Position numbers and translations under genes: made by a program. DNA of 29,803 nucleotides from UBA3537 sp045561735 (GTDB lineage Bacteria; Bacteroidota; Bacteroidia; Flavobacteriales; Flavobacteriaceae): contig JBJKXC010000021.1 in NCBI GenBank assembly GCA_045561735.1, forward strand, positions 1-29,803, written 5' to 3'. Below the pieces are notes generated by a model. It saw only the letters and a program-made list of their open reading frames with translations. It made no database searches and was not told where the DNA came from. Positions 8,633 through 16,544 of this stretch are shown here, in pieces (the stretch's first letter is position 1; every line of letters begins with the position of its first letter).

Positions 8633-9703
8633 ATGACTGCTTTATTAACGATATTAATTTTATTAGCAATCACCATTGCAATTTGGCAAATGGTCAAGAT
8701 ATTTGATTTGACCCAAACCAATCGCGATACCTCACAAGTTGCCAATGATAAAGACAATTCCATTAACGGATATTTAATGCTTGGATTTTTAGGTTTTATA
8801 TATTTCATCACAATTATTTCCTTTGCATTGTGGGGCGACTTGCCTCTTGTTTCTAATTCAGCATCCGAACATGGTCCTGAGATTGATCGCTTGATGATAA
8901 TTTCTATGGCAGTTATTTTCGTTGTACAAACCATCACCCAATTTTTACTGCATTATTTTGCTTATAAATACAAAGGTGAAAAAGGGAAGAAAGCGCTCTT
9001 TTATGCAGACAATGATAAATTAGAATTTATTTGGACGATCATTCCAGTAATTGTTTTGGCTGGACTTATCATGTACGGCTTGTTTACTTGGAATGACATA
9101 ATGATCATTGATGAAGAAGAAGATCCGTTGGTTATTGAACTGTACGCACAGCAATTTAACTGGAAAGCACGTTATGCGGGTCAGGACAATGTCCTTGGTG
9201 AAGCCAATGTCCGGTTGATTAATTTGGATAATGCCAATATTTTAGGCCTGGATGAATCTGATCCAAACGCACAAGACGATATTATTACAACAGAGCTTCG
9301 CCTTCCTGTCGGAAGGCCCATCCTATTTAAAATGCGGTCGCAAGATGTACTGCATTCCGCCTATATGCCACATTTTAGAGCCCAGATGAATTGTGTTCCT
9401 GGTATGATCACGCAATTTGCTTTTACACCCACAATCACAACACAAGAGATGCGCCTTAACCCCGAAATCTATGACAAGGTAAGTAACATCAATAAAATTC
9501 GAAATGAGAAAAGTAAAAAGCTACAAGCCAAAGGAGAGGAACCTTTAGACCGGTACGAATTTGATTATCTACTACTCTGCAATAAAATATGTGGGAAGTC
9601 ACATTACAATATGCAGATGAAAATTATTGTTGAAACAGAAGATAACTATAATGAGTGGTTAAAAGAACAGCGGTTATTTAAAAATTCATTGGTTCAAAAC
9701 TAA
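8633..9703 (+). CDS. coxB: Cytochrome c oxidase subunit II, CuA-binding, no haem domain
   Basis: Subunit II of an aa3-type haem-copper oxidase, 356 aa. It holds the CuA centre that accepts electrons from cytochrome c. Hydrophobic segments lie at the N-terminus, at about residues 44-66 and 90-112, and at 131-152. The sequence LEFIWTIIP carries Glu131, the residue expected at the K-channel entrance. The periplasmic cupredoxin domain has the full CuA set: His241, then Cys316-x3-Cys320-x3-His324-x2-Met327. There is an insertion rich in Lys, Glu and Arg just before the final CuA loop. It lacks the C-terminal cytochrome c domain of caa3 oxidases, so electrons must come from a separate cytochrome, plausibly the haem domain of ActA or ActE encoded in the same operon. 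An extra N-terminal hydrophobic segment precedes the usual two helices. Confidence 0.93.
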   Translation: MTALLTILILLAITIAIWQMVKIFDLTQTNRDTSQVANDKDNSINGYLMLGFLGFIYFITIISFALWGDLPLVSNSASEHGPEIDRLMIISMAVIFVVQTITQFLLHYFAYKYKGEKGKKALFYADNDKLEFIWTIIPVIVLAGLIMYGLFTWNDIMIIDEEEDPLVIELYAQQFNWKARYAGQDNVLGEANVRLINLDNANILGLDESDPNAQDDIITTELRLPVGRPILFKMRSQDVLHSAYMPHFRAQMNCVPGMITQFAFTPTITTQEMRLNPEIYDKVSNINKIRNEKSKKLQAKGEEPLDRYEFDYLLLCNKICGKSHYNMQMKIIVETEDNYNEWLKEQRLFKNSLVQN

Positions 9704-9730
9704 TTGCTAATTTTGTAATAGATAAAGACT

Positions 9731-11524
9731 ATGTCAGCACACGCAGAAATTCACACACACGAAGACGATCACGGACATCATCACAAGGAGACTTTTGTCA
9801 CAAAATATATCTTTAGTCAAGATCATAAGATGATCGCAAAGCAATATTTGATTACCGGCCTTATCATGGGGATTATCGGGATTTTAATGTCCTTACTCAT
9901 GCGCATGCAAATTGCATGGCCTGAAGAGCCCAATGTCATTTTTAAAGCATTACTTGGGAAATGGGCCGAAGAAGGGGTAATGGACGCTGATATCTATTTA
10001 GCGCTGGTTACTATCCATGGTACTATTATGGTATTTTTTGTTTTAACGGCAGGGTTGAGTGGAACTTTCAGTAATCTTTTGATTCCCTTACAAATTGGCG
10101 CAAGAGATATGGCCTCAGGATTTTTGAATATGGTTTCCTACTGGCTCTTCTTTTTATCGAGTGTCCTTATGGTATGTTCTTTCTTTGTTGAGGCAGGACC
10201 TGCCGCCGCAGGGTGGACTATTTATCCGCCCTTGAGTGCCTTGCCTATGGCTCAAGGTGGTTCTGGCGCAGGAATGACGCTCTGGCTCGTCTCTATGGCT
10301 ATTTTTATCGCTTCGTCGTTGCTAGGCTCTTTAAATTATATTGTTACTGTAATTAACTTAAGAACCAAAGGAATGTCTATGACAAGGTTGCCATTAACAA
10401 TTTGGGCCTTTTTCATTACTGCAGTGATTGGGGTTATTTCATTTCCAGTTTTGTTATCTGCGGCATTGCTTCTAATCATGGACAGAAGCTTTGGAACCTC
10501 ATTTTTTCTATCGGATATTTTTATTCAGGGAGAAGTCCTACATTATCAAGGCGGGTCTCCGGTTTTATTTGAGCACTTATTTTGGTTTTTAGGTCACCCT
10601 GAAGTCTATATTGTGTTGTTGCCAGCCTTGGGGATTACCTCTGAAGTAATTGCAACCAATTCACGCAAGCCTATTTTTGGTTATCGTGCCATGGTAGCTT
10701 CTATCATTGCCATTGCTTTTCTATCAACGATTGTTTGGGGGCACCATATGTTTATATCCGGAATGAATCCATTTTTAGGATCTGTCTTTACATTTACCAC
10801 CCTTCTCATTGCGATTCCATCAGCAGTTAAAGCCTTTAACTACATCACAACCTTATGGAAAGGAAACCTTCAAATGAACCCTGCTATGTTGTTTTCTATT
10901 GGATTGGTTTCTACTTTTATTACTGGAGGACTGACCGGGATTATACTTGGGGACAGTGCTTTAGACATCAACGTACACGATACTTATTTTGTTGTAGCCC
11001 ACTTCCACTTAGTGATGGGTATTTCAGCACTTTATGGACTCTTTGCAGGTGTTTACCATTGGTTCCCAAAAATGTTTGGTAGGATGTTAAATAAAAATTT
11101 AGGATACGTCCATTTTTGGGTGACAGCAGTTTGTGCTTATGGCGTATTTTTCCCTATGCATTTTATCGGTATGGCAGGACTCCCAAGACGTTATTACACC
11201 AACAGTAATTTCCCACTTTTTGACGACACTCAAGACGTGCAAGTTCTCATTACTGTTTTTGCCTTAGTAGGAGGTTTGGTTCAATTGGTTTTCTTATATA
11301 ATTTTGTTCACAGCATGTTTTATGGTAAGAAAACCAAGCAAAATCCATGGCGTTCTAACACGCTTGAATGGACAGCTCCTATTGAGCATATGCATGGGAA
11401 CTGGCCAGGAAAAATTCCTCATGTGCATCGTTGGGCATACGATTACAGTAAGCCCGGTTACGTTGATGATTTTGTACCTCAAAATATTCCTCTTGAAAAA
11501 GGAGAGAAAGAACTACAACACTAA
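9731..11524 (+). CDS. coxA: Cytochrome c oxidase subunit I, A1-type
   Basis: Catalytic subunit of the aa3 oxidase, 597 aa, about 12 membrane helices. The low-spin haem a ligands are His96 (TIHGTIM) and His426. CuB ligands are His289 with the HPEVY motif and His338-His339. His424 binds haem a3. Glu291 and Tyr293 in GHPEVY mark it as an A1-type oxidase with a D-channel Glu and the cross-linked Tyr. The N-terminal 18 residues contain seven histidines and would be cytoplasmic. It is the last gene of the respiratory operon, 27 bases after coxB. No subunit III or IV gene follows, so these must lie elsewhere in the genome. A strong terminator begins 26 bases after the stop. Confidence 0.95.
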   Translation: MSAHAEIHTHEDDHGHHHKETFVTKYIFSQDHKMIAKQYLITGLIMGIIGILMSLLMRMQIAWPEEPNVIFKALLGKWAEEGVMDADIYLALVTIHGTIMVFFVLTAGLSGTFSNLLIPLQIGARDMASGFLNMVSYWLFFLSSVLMVCSFFVEAGPAAAGWTIYPPLSALPMAQGGSGAGMTLWLVSMAIFIASSLLGSLNYIVTVINLRTKGMSMTRLPLTIWAFFITAVIGVISFPVLLSAALLLIMDRSFGTSFFLSDIFIQGEVLHYQGGSPVLFEHLFWFLGHPEVYIVLLPALGITSEVIATNSRKPIFGYRAMVASIIAIAFLSTIVWGHHMFISGMNPFLGSVFTFTTLLIAIPSAVKAFNYITTLWKGNLQMNPAMLFSIGLVSTFITGGLTGIILGDSALDINVHDTYFVVAHFHLVMGISALYGLFAGVYHWFPKMFGRMLNKNLGYVHFWVTAVCAYGVFFPMHFIGMAGLPRRYYTNSNFPLFDDTQDVQVLITVFALVGGLVQLVFLYNFVHSMFYGKKTKQNPWRSNTLEWTAPIEHMHGNWPGKIPHVHRWAYDYSKPGYVDDFVPQNIPLEKGEKELQH

Positions 11525-11549
11525 CTGTTCGTTATTTCCTCATATCTTT

Positions 11550-11586
11550 AAAAAGTCTTACACATTACCGTAAGGCTTTTTCTTTA
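11550..11586 (+). terminator. Rho-independent terminator after coxA
   Basis: A 12-bp stem (AAAAAGTCTTAC with GTAAGGCTTTTT, one G-U pair) encloses an 8-base loop and runs into a T-rich tail. It ends the act-cox operon. Because the stem also has an A-run at its left, it may work in both directions. Confidence 0.85.
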
Positions 11587-11592
11587 TATTTG
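11585..11592 (+). promoter_or_regulatory. Putative -7 box for ruvB, very close to the start codon
   Basis: TATATTTG matches TAnnTTTG and ends only 5 bases before the ruvB ATG. If it is used, the mRNA would have almost no leader. No TTG -33 element is found at normal spacing, and the box abuts the upstream terminator tail, so the call is tentative. Confidence 0.35.
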
Positions 11593-11597
11593 TTATT

Positions 11598-12620
11598 ATG
11601 AATCAACATCTTGACCCAACAGACGAAAATTTATCTTCAGAAGAGCAAGACTTAGAAAAGGCATTAAGGCCCTTGACCTTTGATGATTTTTCTGGGCAAG
11701 CACAGGTTCTTGAAAATTTACAAGTATTTGTAAAAGCGGCTGTAGAACGTGAAGAAGCCCTAGATCACACCCTTTTTCATGGACCTCCAGGTCTTGGTAA
11801 GACAACCTTGGCCTATATTTTAGCAAATGAACTCAACGTTGGCATTAAAGTGACCTCTGGTCCTGTTCTTGACAAACCTGGTGACCTTGCCGGCTTGTTA
11901 ACCAATTTAGAAGAACGAGATGTTTTATTCATTGACGAAATTCACCGCTTAAGTCCTATTGTTGAAGAGTATTTATATTCAGCCATGGAAGACTATAAGA
12001 TTGATATTATGATTGAATCGGGACCTAATGCTCGTACGGTCCAAATTAACCTGAATCCTTTTACCCTTGTAGGAGCGACTACGCGTTCCGGTTTGCTCAC
12101 CGCACCCATGCGCGCCCGTTTTGGAATCAGCAGCCGTTTGGAGTATTACTCTACGGAACTGCTCTCAACAATTCTTCAGCGCAGCGCTCAAATTATAAAG
12201 GTCCCTATTAGCTTTGAGGCGGCTATTGAAATTGCTGGTCGCAGTCGAGGAACCCCAAGAATTGCAAATGCGTTATTGAGGCGTGTCAGAGATTTTGCTC
12301 AAATTAAAGGCAATGGAAATGTTGATATTGAAATTGCCAAATTTGCATTGAAAGCTTTAAATGTAGACGCACACGGACTGGATGAAATGGACAATAAAAT
12401 ATTGACCACAATTATCGATAAATTTAAAGGCGGCCCTGTAGGGATTACTACCATTGCCACTGCGGTGAGTGAAAGCCCAGAAACGATAGAAGAAGTTTAT
12501 GAACCCTTTCTTATCCAAGAAGGATTTATCATGCGCACGCCTAGAGGCCGTGAAGTAACAGCATTAGCCTACAAACACCTTGGTCGCCAAAAAGGAGACT
12601 ATCAAACAGGATTGTTTTAG
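11598..12620 (+). CDS. ruvB: Holliday junction branch migration ATPase RuvB
   Basis: Hexameric AAA+ motor that drives branch migration of Holliday junctions with RuvA during recombination repair. Length 340 aa is normal. Walker A is GPPGLGKTT at 62-70 and Walker B is FIDEIH at 111-116. The sensor and arginine-finger region reads GATTRSGLLTAPMRARFG. The winged-helix DNA-binding domain occupies roughly the last 80 residues. The start is supported by the conserved N-terminus leading into ALRPLTFDDF. Its partner ruvA lies about 3.3 kb downstream rather than next to it. queG starts 2 bases after the stop, so the two are probably co-transcribed. Confidence 0.97.
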   Translation: MNQHLDPTDENLSSEEQDLEKALRPLTFDDFSGQAQVLENLQVFVKAAVEREEALDHTLFHGPPGLGKTTLAYILANELNVGIKVTSGPVLDKPGDLAGLLTNLEERDVLFIDEIHRLSPIVEEYLYSAMEDYKIDIMIESGPNARTVQINLNPFTLVGATTRSGLLTAPMRARFGISSRLEYYSTELLSTILQRSAQIIKVPISFEAAIEIAGRSRGTPRIANALLRRVRDFAQIKGNGNVDIEIAKFALKALNVDAHGLDEMDNKILTTIIDKFKGGPVGITTIATAVSESPETIEEVYEPFLIQEGFIMRTPRGREVTALAYKHLGRQKGDYQTGLF

Positions 12621-12622
12621 AA

Positions 12623-13549
12623 ATGTCAAAAAAGGCGGTGTATGCACAAAGCATTAAAACCGAAGCCAAGCGCCTTGGGTTCTTATCTTGTGGCATTAGT
12701 AAAGCTGAATTTTTGGAAGAAGAGGCCCCACGTTTGGAGTCTTGGCTCCATCAAAATAAGCATGGCAAAATGCACTATATGGAGAACCATTTTGATAAGC
12801 GCTTGGATCCAAGCCTGTTGGTTGAAGGTTCCAAAAGCGTCATTTCATTGACCTACAATTACTACATCGATAAACTTCAGCAAGATCCCAATGCTCCAAA
12901 AATTAGCAAATATGCATATGGGTTAGATTACCATTATGTCATCAAAGATAAATTGAATCAACTTTTAGAATTTATAAAAGAGAAAATTGGAGATGTACAC
13001 GGCCGTGCTTTTGTTGATTCTGCACCCATTATGGAGAAGGCGTGGGCTAAAAAATCTGGCTTGGGGTGGATTGGTAAAAACAGTAATTTAATCACACAAA
13101 AAGTGGGATCTTTTTATTTTATTTCCGAACTCATTGTCGATTTAGACTTAGAAGTAGATCATGCTGTAACAGACCACTGTGGCAGCTGTACAGCTTGCAT
13201 TGATGCCTGCCCCACAGAAGCCATTACAGAGCCTTTTCAAGTAGACGGCAGTAAATGCATTTCATATTTTACCATTGAGTTAAAAGATAATATTCCAAAC
13301 GAAATGAAAGGAAAACTCGACCATTGGGCGTTTGGCTGTGATGTATGTCAAGACGTATGTCCTTGGAACCGTTTCTCAAAACAACACAGCGAGCCGCTAT
13401 TTAATCCAAAGCCAGAATTGCTTTCAATGACAAAAAACGATTGGGAAGAAATCACTCAAGAAACCTTTAACAAGGTATTTAAAAAATCTGCTGTAAAGAG
13501 AACCAAATACACTGGTTTAAAGCGAAATATTAAATTTTTAAAAGAATAA
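12623..13549 (+). CDS. queG: Epoxyqueuosine reductase QueG
   Basis: Cobalamin- and Fe-S-dependent enzyme that reduces epoxyqueuosine to queuosine in tRNA, the last step of queuosine synthesis; cytoplasmic. The signature VDSAPIMEKAWAKKSGLGWIGK spans about 131-152, with Asp132 in the position of the known catalytic acid. Two 4Fe-4S clusters are encoded: Cys186/189/192/196 with Cys246, and Cys239/242 with a further Cys at 212. The protein is 308 aa, shorter than the Escherichia coli form because it lacks the C-terminal HEAT-like part; short forms are common in this phylum. It lies 2 bases after ruvB. Confidence 0.93.
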   Translation: MSKKAVYAQSIKTEAKRLGFLSCGISKAEFLEEEAPRLESWLHQNKHGKMHYMENHFDKRLDPSLLVEGSKSVISLTYNYYIDKLQQDPNAPKISKYAYGLDYHYVIKDKLNQLLEFIKEKIGDVHGRAFVDSAPIMEKAWAKKSGLGWIGKNSNLITQKVGSFYFISELIVDLDLEVDHAVTDHCGSCTACIDACPTEAITEPFQVDGSKCISYFTIELKDNIPNEMKGKLDHWAFGCDVCQDVCPWNRFSKQHSEPLFNPKPELLSMTKNDWEEITQETFNKVFKKSAVKRTKYTGLKRNIKFLKE

Positions 13550-13577
13550 TCCCAATCACGCGTGTCAAATATAACCC

Positions 13578-13585
13578 TAACTTTG
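13578..13585 (+). promoter_or_regulatory. Putative -7 box for maeB
   Basis: TAACTTTG matches TAnnTTTG and lies 24 bases before the maeB ATG. No TTG -33 match is seen 17-23 bases upstream. Confidence 0.42.
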
Positions 13586-13609
13586 TATCTTTAATAACTA
13601 AAATTTATT

Positions 13610-15883
13610 ATGTCAAAACGCACTAGACACGAACTTGAGGCTCTTGCTTACCATGCCAAGCCAAATCCAGGTAAAATACAAGTAGTACCCACTAAAAAAT
13701 ACGCTACTCAGCGAGATTTGTCTTTGGCTTATTCACCAGGCGTAGCGGCTCCTTGTCTGGAAATTCAAAAAACACCCTCAGAAGCCTATAAATATACCTC
13801 CAAAGGGAATTTGGTTGCTGTTATTTCCAATGGAACAGCGGTTTTAGGATTGGGGAATATTGGTCCTGACGCTTCAAAGCCTGTTATGGAAGGGAAAGGA
13901 CTTTTATTTAAAATTTTTGCAGATATTGACGTATTTGATATTGAGGTTGACACTGAAAATGTTGATGAATTTATCGCTACGGTTAAAAATATAGCCCCCA
14001 CATTTGGAGGTATTAATTTAGAAGATATCAAAGCCCCTGAAGCTTTTGAAATCGAAAAACGGCTCAAAGCAGAATTAAATATCCCAGTGATGCACGATGA
14101 TCAACATGGGACTGCCATTATTTCTGCTGCTGCGCTTCTCAATGCGCTTGAATTAGCGCAAAAGAAAATTGATAATGTGCAAATTGTGGTTAGTGGGGCT
14201 GGAGCTGCTGCTATTTCTTGCACAAGGCTTTACAGGTCATTTGGTGCCAAACGCGAAAATATTGTGATGTTAGACAGTAAAGGAGTAATTCGTCAAGATC
14301 GAGAAAATTTAAGCACTCAAAAGGCTGAATTTGCCACTTCTAAAGACGTAAATTCTTTAGGAGATGCAATGTTGGGTGCTGATGTTTTTATAGGCCTTTC
14401 TATAGCAGATTTGGTTACACCAAAAATGCTAAAAACCATGGCCGATAAACCCATTGTATTTGCGATGGCCAATCCAGATCCAGAAATCAAGTACAATTTA
14501 GCTATAAAAACACGCGATGATATCATCATGGCGACAGGACGAAGCGATACACCAAACCAAGTAAACAATGTATTGGGTTTCCCTTTCATATTTAGGGGTG
14601 CTTTGGATGTGCGAGCTACAACCATTAATGAAGCCATGAAAAAGGCGGCCGTTATTGCTCTTGCAGATTTAGCTAAGGAACCTGTTCCAGAACAAGTTAA
14701 TATTGCCTATGGAGAAATGCGCCTCGCTTTTGGGAGTGATTATATCATTCCTAAGCCTTTTGATCCTCGCTTGATTGCAAAAATTCCGCCGGCAGTTGCT
14801 AAGGCAGCTATGGATACCGGTGTGGCTCAGTCACCTATTTTAGATTGGGATAAATACGAAGGAAGATTGTTAGACCGCATGAATGTAGATAACAAAATTG
14901 TACGTTTGTTGTTTGATCGTGCCAAAACAAAACCTAAGCGGGTGGTGTTTGCTGAAGCTGATCAGTTGGATGTCCTAAAAGCGTCACAAATTGTATACGA
15001 AGAAGGCATTGCGCATCCAATTTTGCTGGGGAATAAAAAACAAATTGAGAATCTCAAGGAAGAACTAGAATTTAATGCTGACGTACCTATTATAGATCCT
15101 AAAGACCCTGCTAGTAAAGAACAGAATGACAAATACGGTGAAGTGTTTTGGAAACAGCAAAAACGCAGTGGTCAAACGCTCTTTTCTGCCCAAAAACTCA
15201 TGCGTGAGCGTAATTACTACGCCGCCATGATGGTTAATGAAGGTGATGCCGATGCTTTGATTACAGGATACTCTAGGAGCTATCCTTCCATTGTTAAGCC
15301 AATGTTGGATTTAATAGGACTGGCACCTGGTTCTACAAGAATTGCGACAACCAATGTTATGATAACTCAGCGGGGTCCGATGTTTTTAAGTGATACGGCC
15401 ATCAATATCAACCCATCGGCACATGATTTGATTAAAATCACACAAATGACTTCTGGGGTTATGAAAATGTTTGGTATTAAACCAGTTATGGCCATGCTGT
15501 CTTATTCAAACTTTGGATCTTCTAAAGATCAAACGGCCAATAAGGTTAGAGAAGCGGTTGCTTATTTACACCGCCGCCATCCCGATTTGTCCGTAGATGG
15601 GGAGCTGCAAACGGACTTTGCCCTTAACAGTGATCTCCTAAAGTCAAATTTTCCATTTTCAAGGCTTGCCAATAAAAAAGTAAATGCCTTAATTTTTCCA
15701 AACTTAGAGTCGGCTAACATCACCTACAAATTGTTGAAAGAGCTAAACAACGCTGAATCTATTGGTCCCATTATGATGGGGCTTAAAAAACCAGTTCATA
15801 TCATTCAATTTGGAGCTAGCGTGGATGAAATTGTAAACATGACTGCTGTTGCTGTAATCGATGCGCAACAAAAGCAGAAGTAA
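13610..15883 (+). CDS. maeB: NADP-dependent malic enzyme with phosphotransacetylase-like C-terminal domain
   Basis: Oxidative decarboxylation of malate to pyruvate and CO2, supplying NADPH and pyruvate; cytoplasmic. Length 757 aa is typical of the MaeB type. The malic enzyme part (about 1-430) shows YSPGVAAPCL with the catalytic Tyr41, the catalytic Lys near 96 (MEGKGLLFK), the metal-binding MHDDQHGTA at 161-169 and a Rossmann glycine stretch SGAGAAAIS. The C-terminal part (about 430-757) is related to phosphate acetyltransferase, which in MaeB is usually regulatory and binds acetyl-CoA rather than being catalytic. It has its own -7 box and no clear terminator between it and ruvA. Confidence 0.95.
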   Translation: MSKRTRHELEALAYHAKPNPGKIQVVPTKKYATQRDLSLAYSPGVAAPCLEIQKTPSEAYKYTSKGNLVAVISNGTAVLGLGNIGPDASKPVMEGKGLLFKIFADIDVFDIEVDTENVDEFIATVKNIAPTFGGINLEDIKAPEAFEIEKRLKAELNIPVMHDDQHGTAIISAAALLNALELAQKKIDNVQIVVSGAGAAAISCTRLYRSFGAKRENIVMLDSKGVIRQDRENLSTQKAEFATSKDVNSLGDAMLGADVFIGLSIADLVTPKMLKTMADKPIVFAMANPDPEIKYNLAIKTRDDIIMATGRSDTPNQVNNVLGFPFIFRGALDVRATTINEAMKKAAVIALADLAKEPVPEQVNIAYGEMRLAFGSDYIIPKPFDPRLIAKIPPAVAKAAMDTGVAQSPILDWDKYEGRLLDRMNVDNKIVRLLFDRAKTKPKRVVFAEADQLDVLKASQIVYEEGIAHPILLGNKKQIENLKEELEFNADVPIIDPKDPASKEQNDKYGEVFWKQQKRSGQTLFSAQKLMRERNYYAAMMVNEGDADALITGYSRSYPSIVKPMLDLIGLAPGSTRIATTNVMITQRGPMFLSDTAININPSAHDLIKITQMTSGVMKMFGIKPVMAMLSYSNFGSSKDQTANKVREAVAYLHRRHPDLSVDGELQTDFALNSDLLKSNFPFSRLANKKVNALIFPNLESANITYKLLKELNNAESIGPIMMGLKKPVHIIQFGASVDEIVNMTAVAVIDAQQKQK

Positions 15884-15932
15884 TAAAAAACAGGCCCTCC
15901 AATTTTCATCTTATAATGTATGATAATTTTAT

Positions 15933-15940
15933 TACATTTG
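15933..15940 (+). promoter_or_regulatory. Putative -7 box for ruvA-sprA
   Basis: TACATTTG matches TAnnTTTG and lies 19 bases before the ruvA start. It would drive ruvA and the coupled sprA, perhaps through gcvH and the VanZ-like gene. The -33 element is not evident. Confidence 0.4.
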
Positions 15941-15959
15941 ATGTTCTAATATTCAAAAG

Positions 15960-16541
15960 ATGATTACTCAAATTAGAGGTAGATTGGTTGAAAAGTCTCC
16001 CACAGGGGTGGTCATTGACTGTAACGGAGTTGGGTATTTTATTCATATTTCTTTACATACGTTTTCTAAGTTGACAGATAATGAGTCAATTAAGCTCTTG
16101 ACACATTTACAGGTCAAGGAAGATTCACATCAGCTTTATGGCTTTGCAACAGAAATGGAGCGTGAAATTTTTAGACTTTTAATATCCGTCAATGGTATTG
16201 GGACTAACACCGCAAGAACAATGTTATCTTCCTTAACACCTAAACAAGTTCGAGAAGGTATTGCGGCTGAAGATGTTGCTTTAATTCAATCGGTCAAAGG
16301 TATTGGACTCAAAACAGCACAGCGTGTTATCATTGATCTCAAGGATAAGATTTTAAAAATTTATGATATTGATGAAACTCTTTCAGTTTCAAACAATACA
16401 AATAAAGATGAGGCGTTATCTGCATTGGAAGTATTGGGTTTTACTAAAAAGCAAAGTGAACGTATCGTTGTGAAAATATTGAGCGACAGTCCAGATGCTC
16501 CTGTGGAGTTTCTCATAAAAGAGGCTTTAAAAAATCTTTAA
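15960..16541 (+). CDS. ruvA: Holliday junction DNA helicase subunit RuvA
   Basis: Tetrameric protein that binds four-way junctions and loads RuvB; 193 aa, normal length. The N-terminal OB-fold (about 1-62) begins MITQIRGRLVEKSP. Two helix-hairpin-helix motifs follow, seen as LLISVNGIGTNTA and LIQSVKGIGLKTAQ. A flexible linker leads to the C-terminal RuvB-contact domain (about 145-193), with LGFTKKQSERIV. The sprA start codon lies 3 bases after its stop, so sprA translation probably depends on ribosomes ending ruvA. Confidence 0.96.
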   Translation: MITQIRGRLVEKSPTGVVIDCNGVGYFIHISLHTFSKLTDNESIKLLTHLQVKEDSHQLYGFATEMEREIFRLLISVNGIGTNTARTMLSSLTPKQVREGIAAEDVALIQSVKGIGLKTAQRVIIDLKDKILKIYDIDETLSVSNNTNKDEALSALEVLGFTKKQSERIVVKILSDSPDAPVEFLIKEALKNL

Positions 16542-16544
16542 GTA

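Noticed and set aside
8611..8937. 108-codon minus-strand frame opposite the start of coxB
   Set aside because: It overlaps the coxB start and helices; the hydrophobic helix codons create the antisense frame.
13786..14637. Two minus-strand frames of 93 and 106 codons opposite maeB
   Set aside because: The plus strand encodes conserved malic enzyme motifs across the whole stretch, and the minus frames show no motif or ribosome site.
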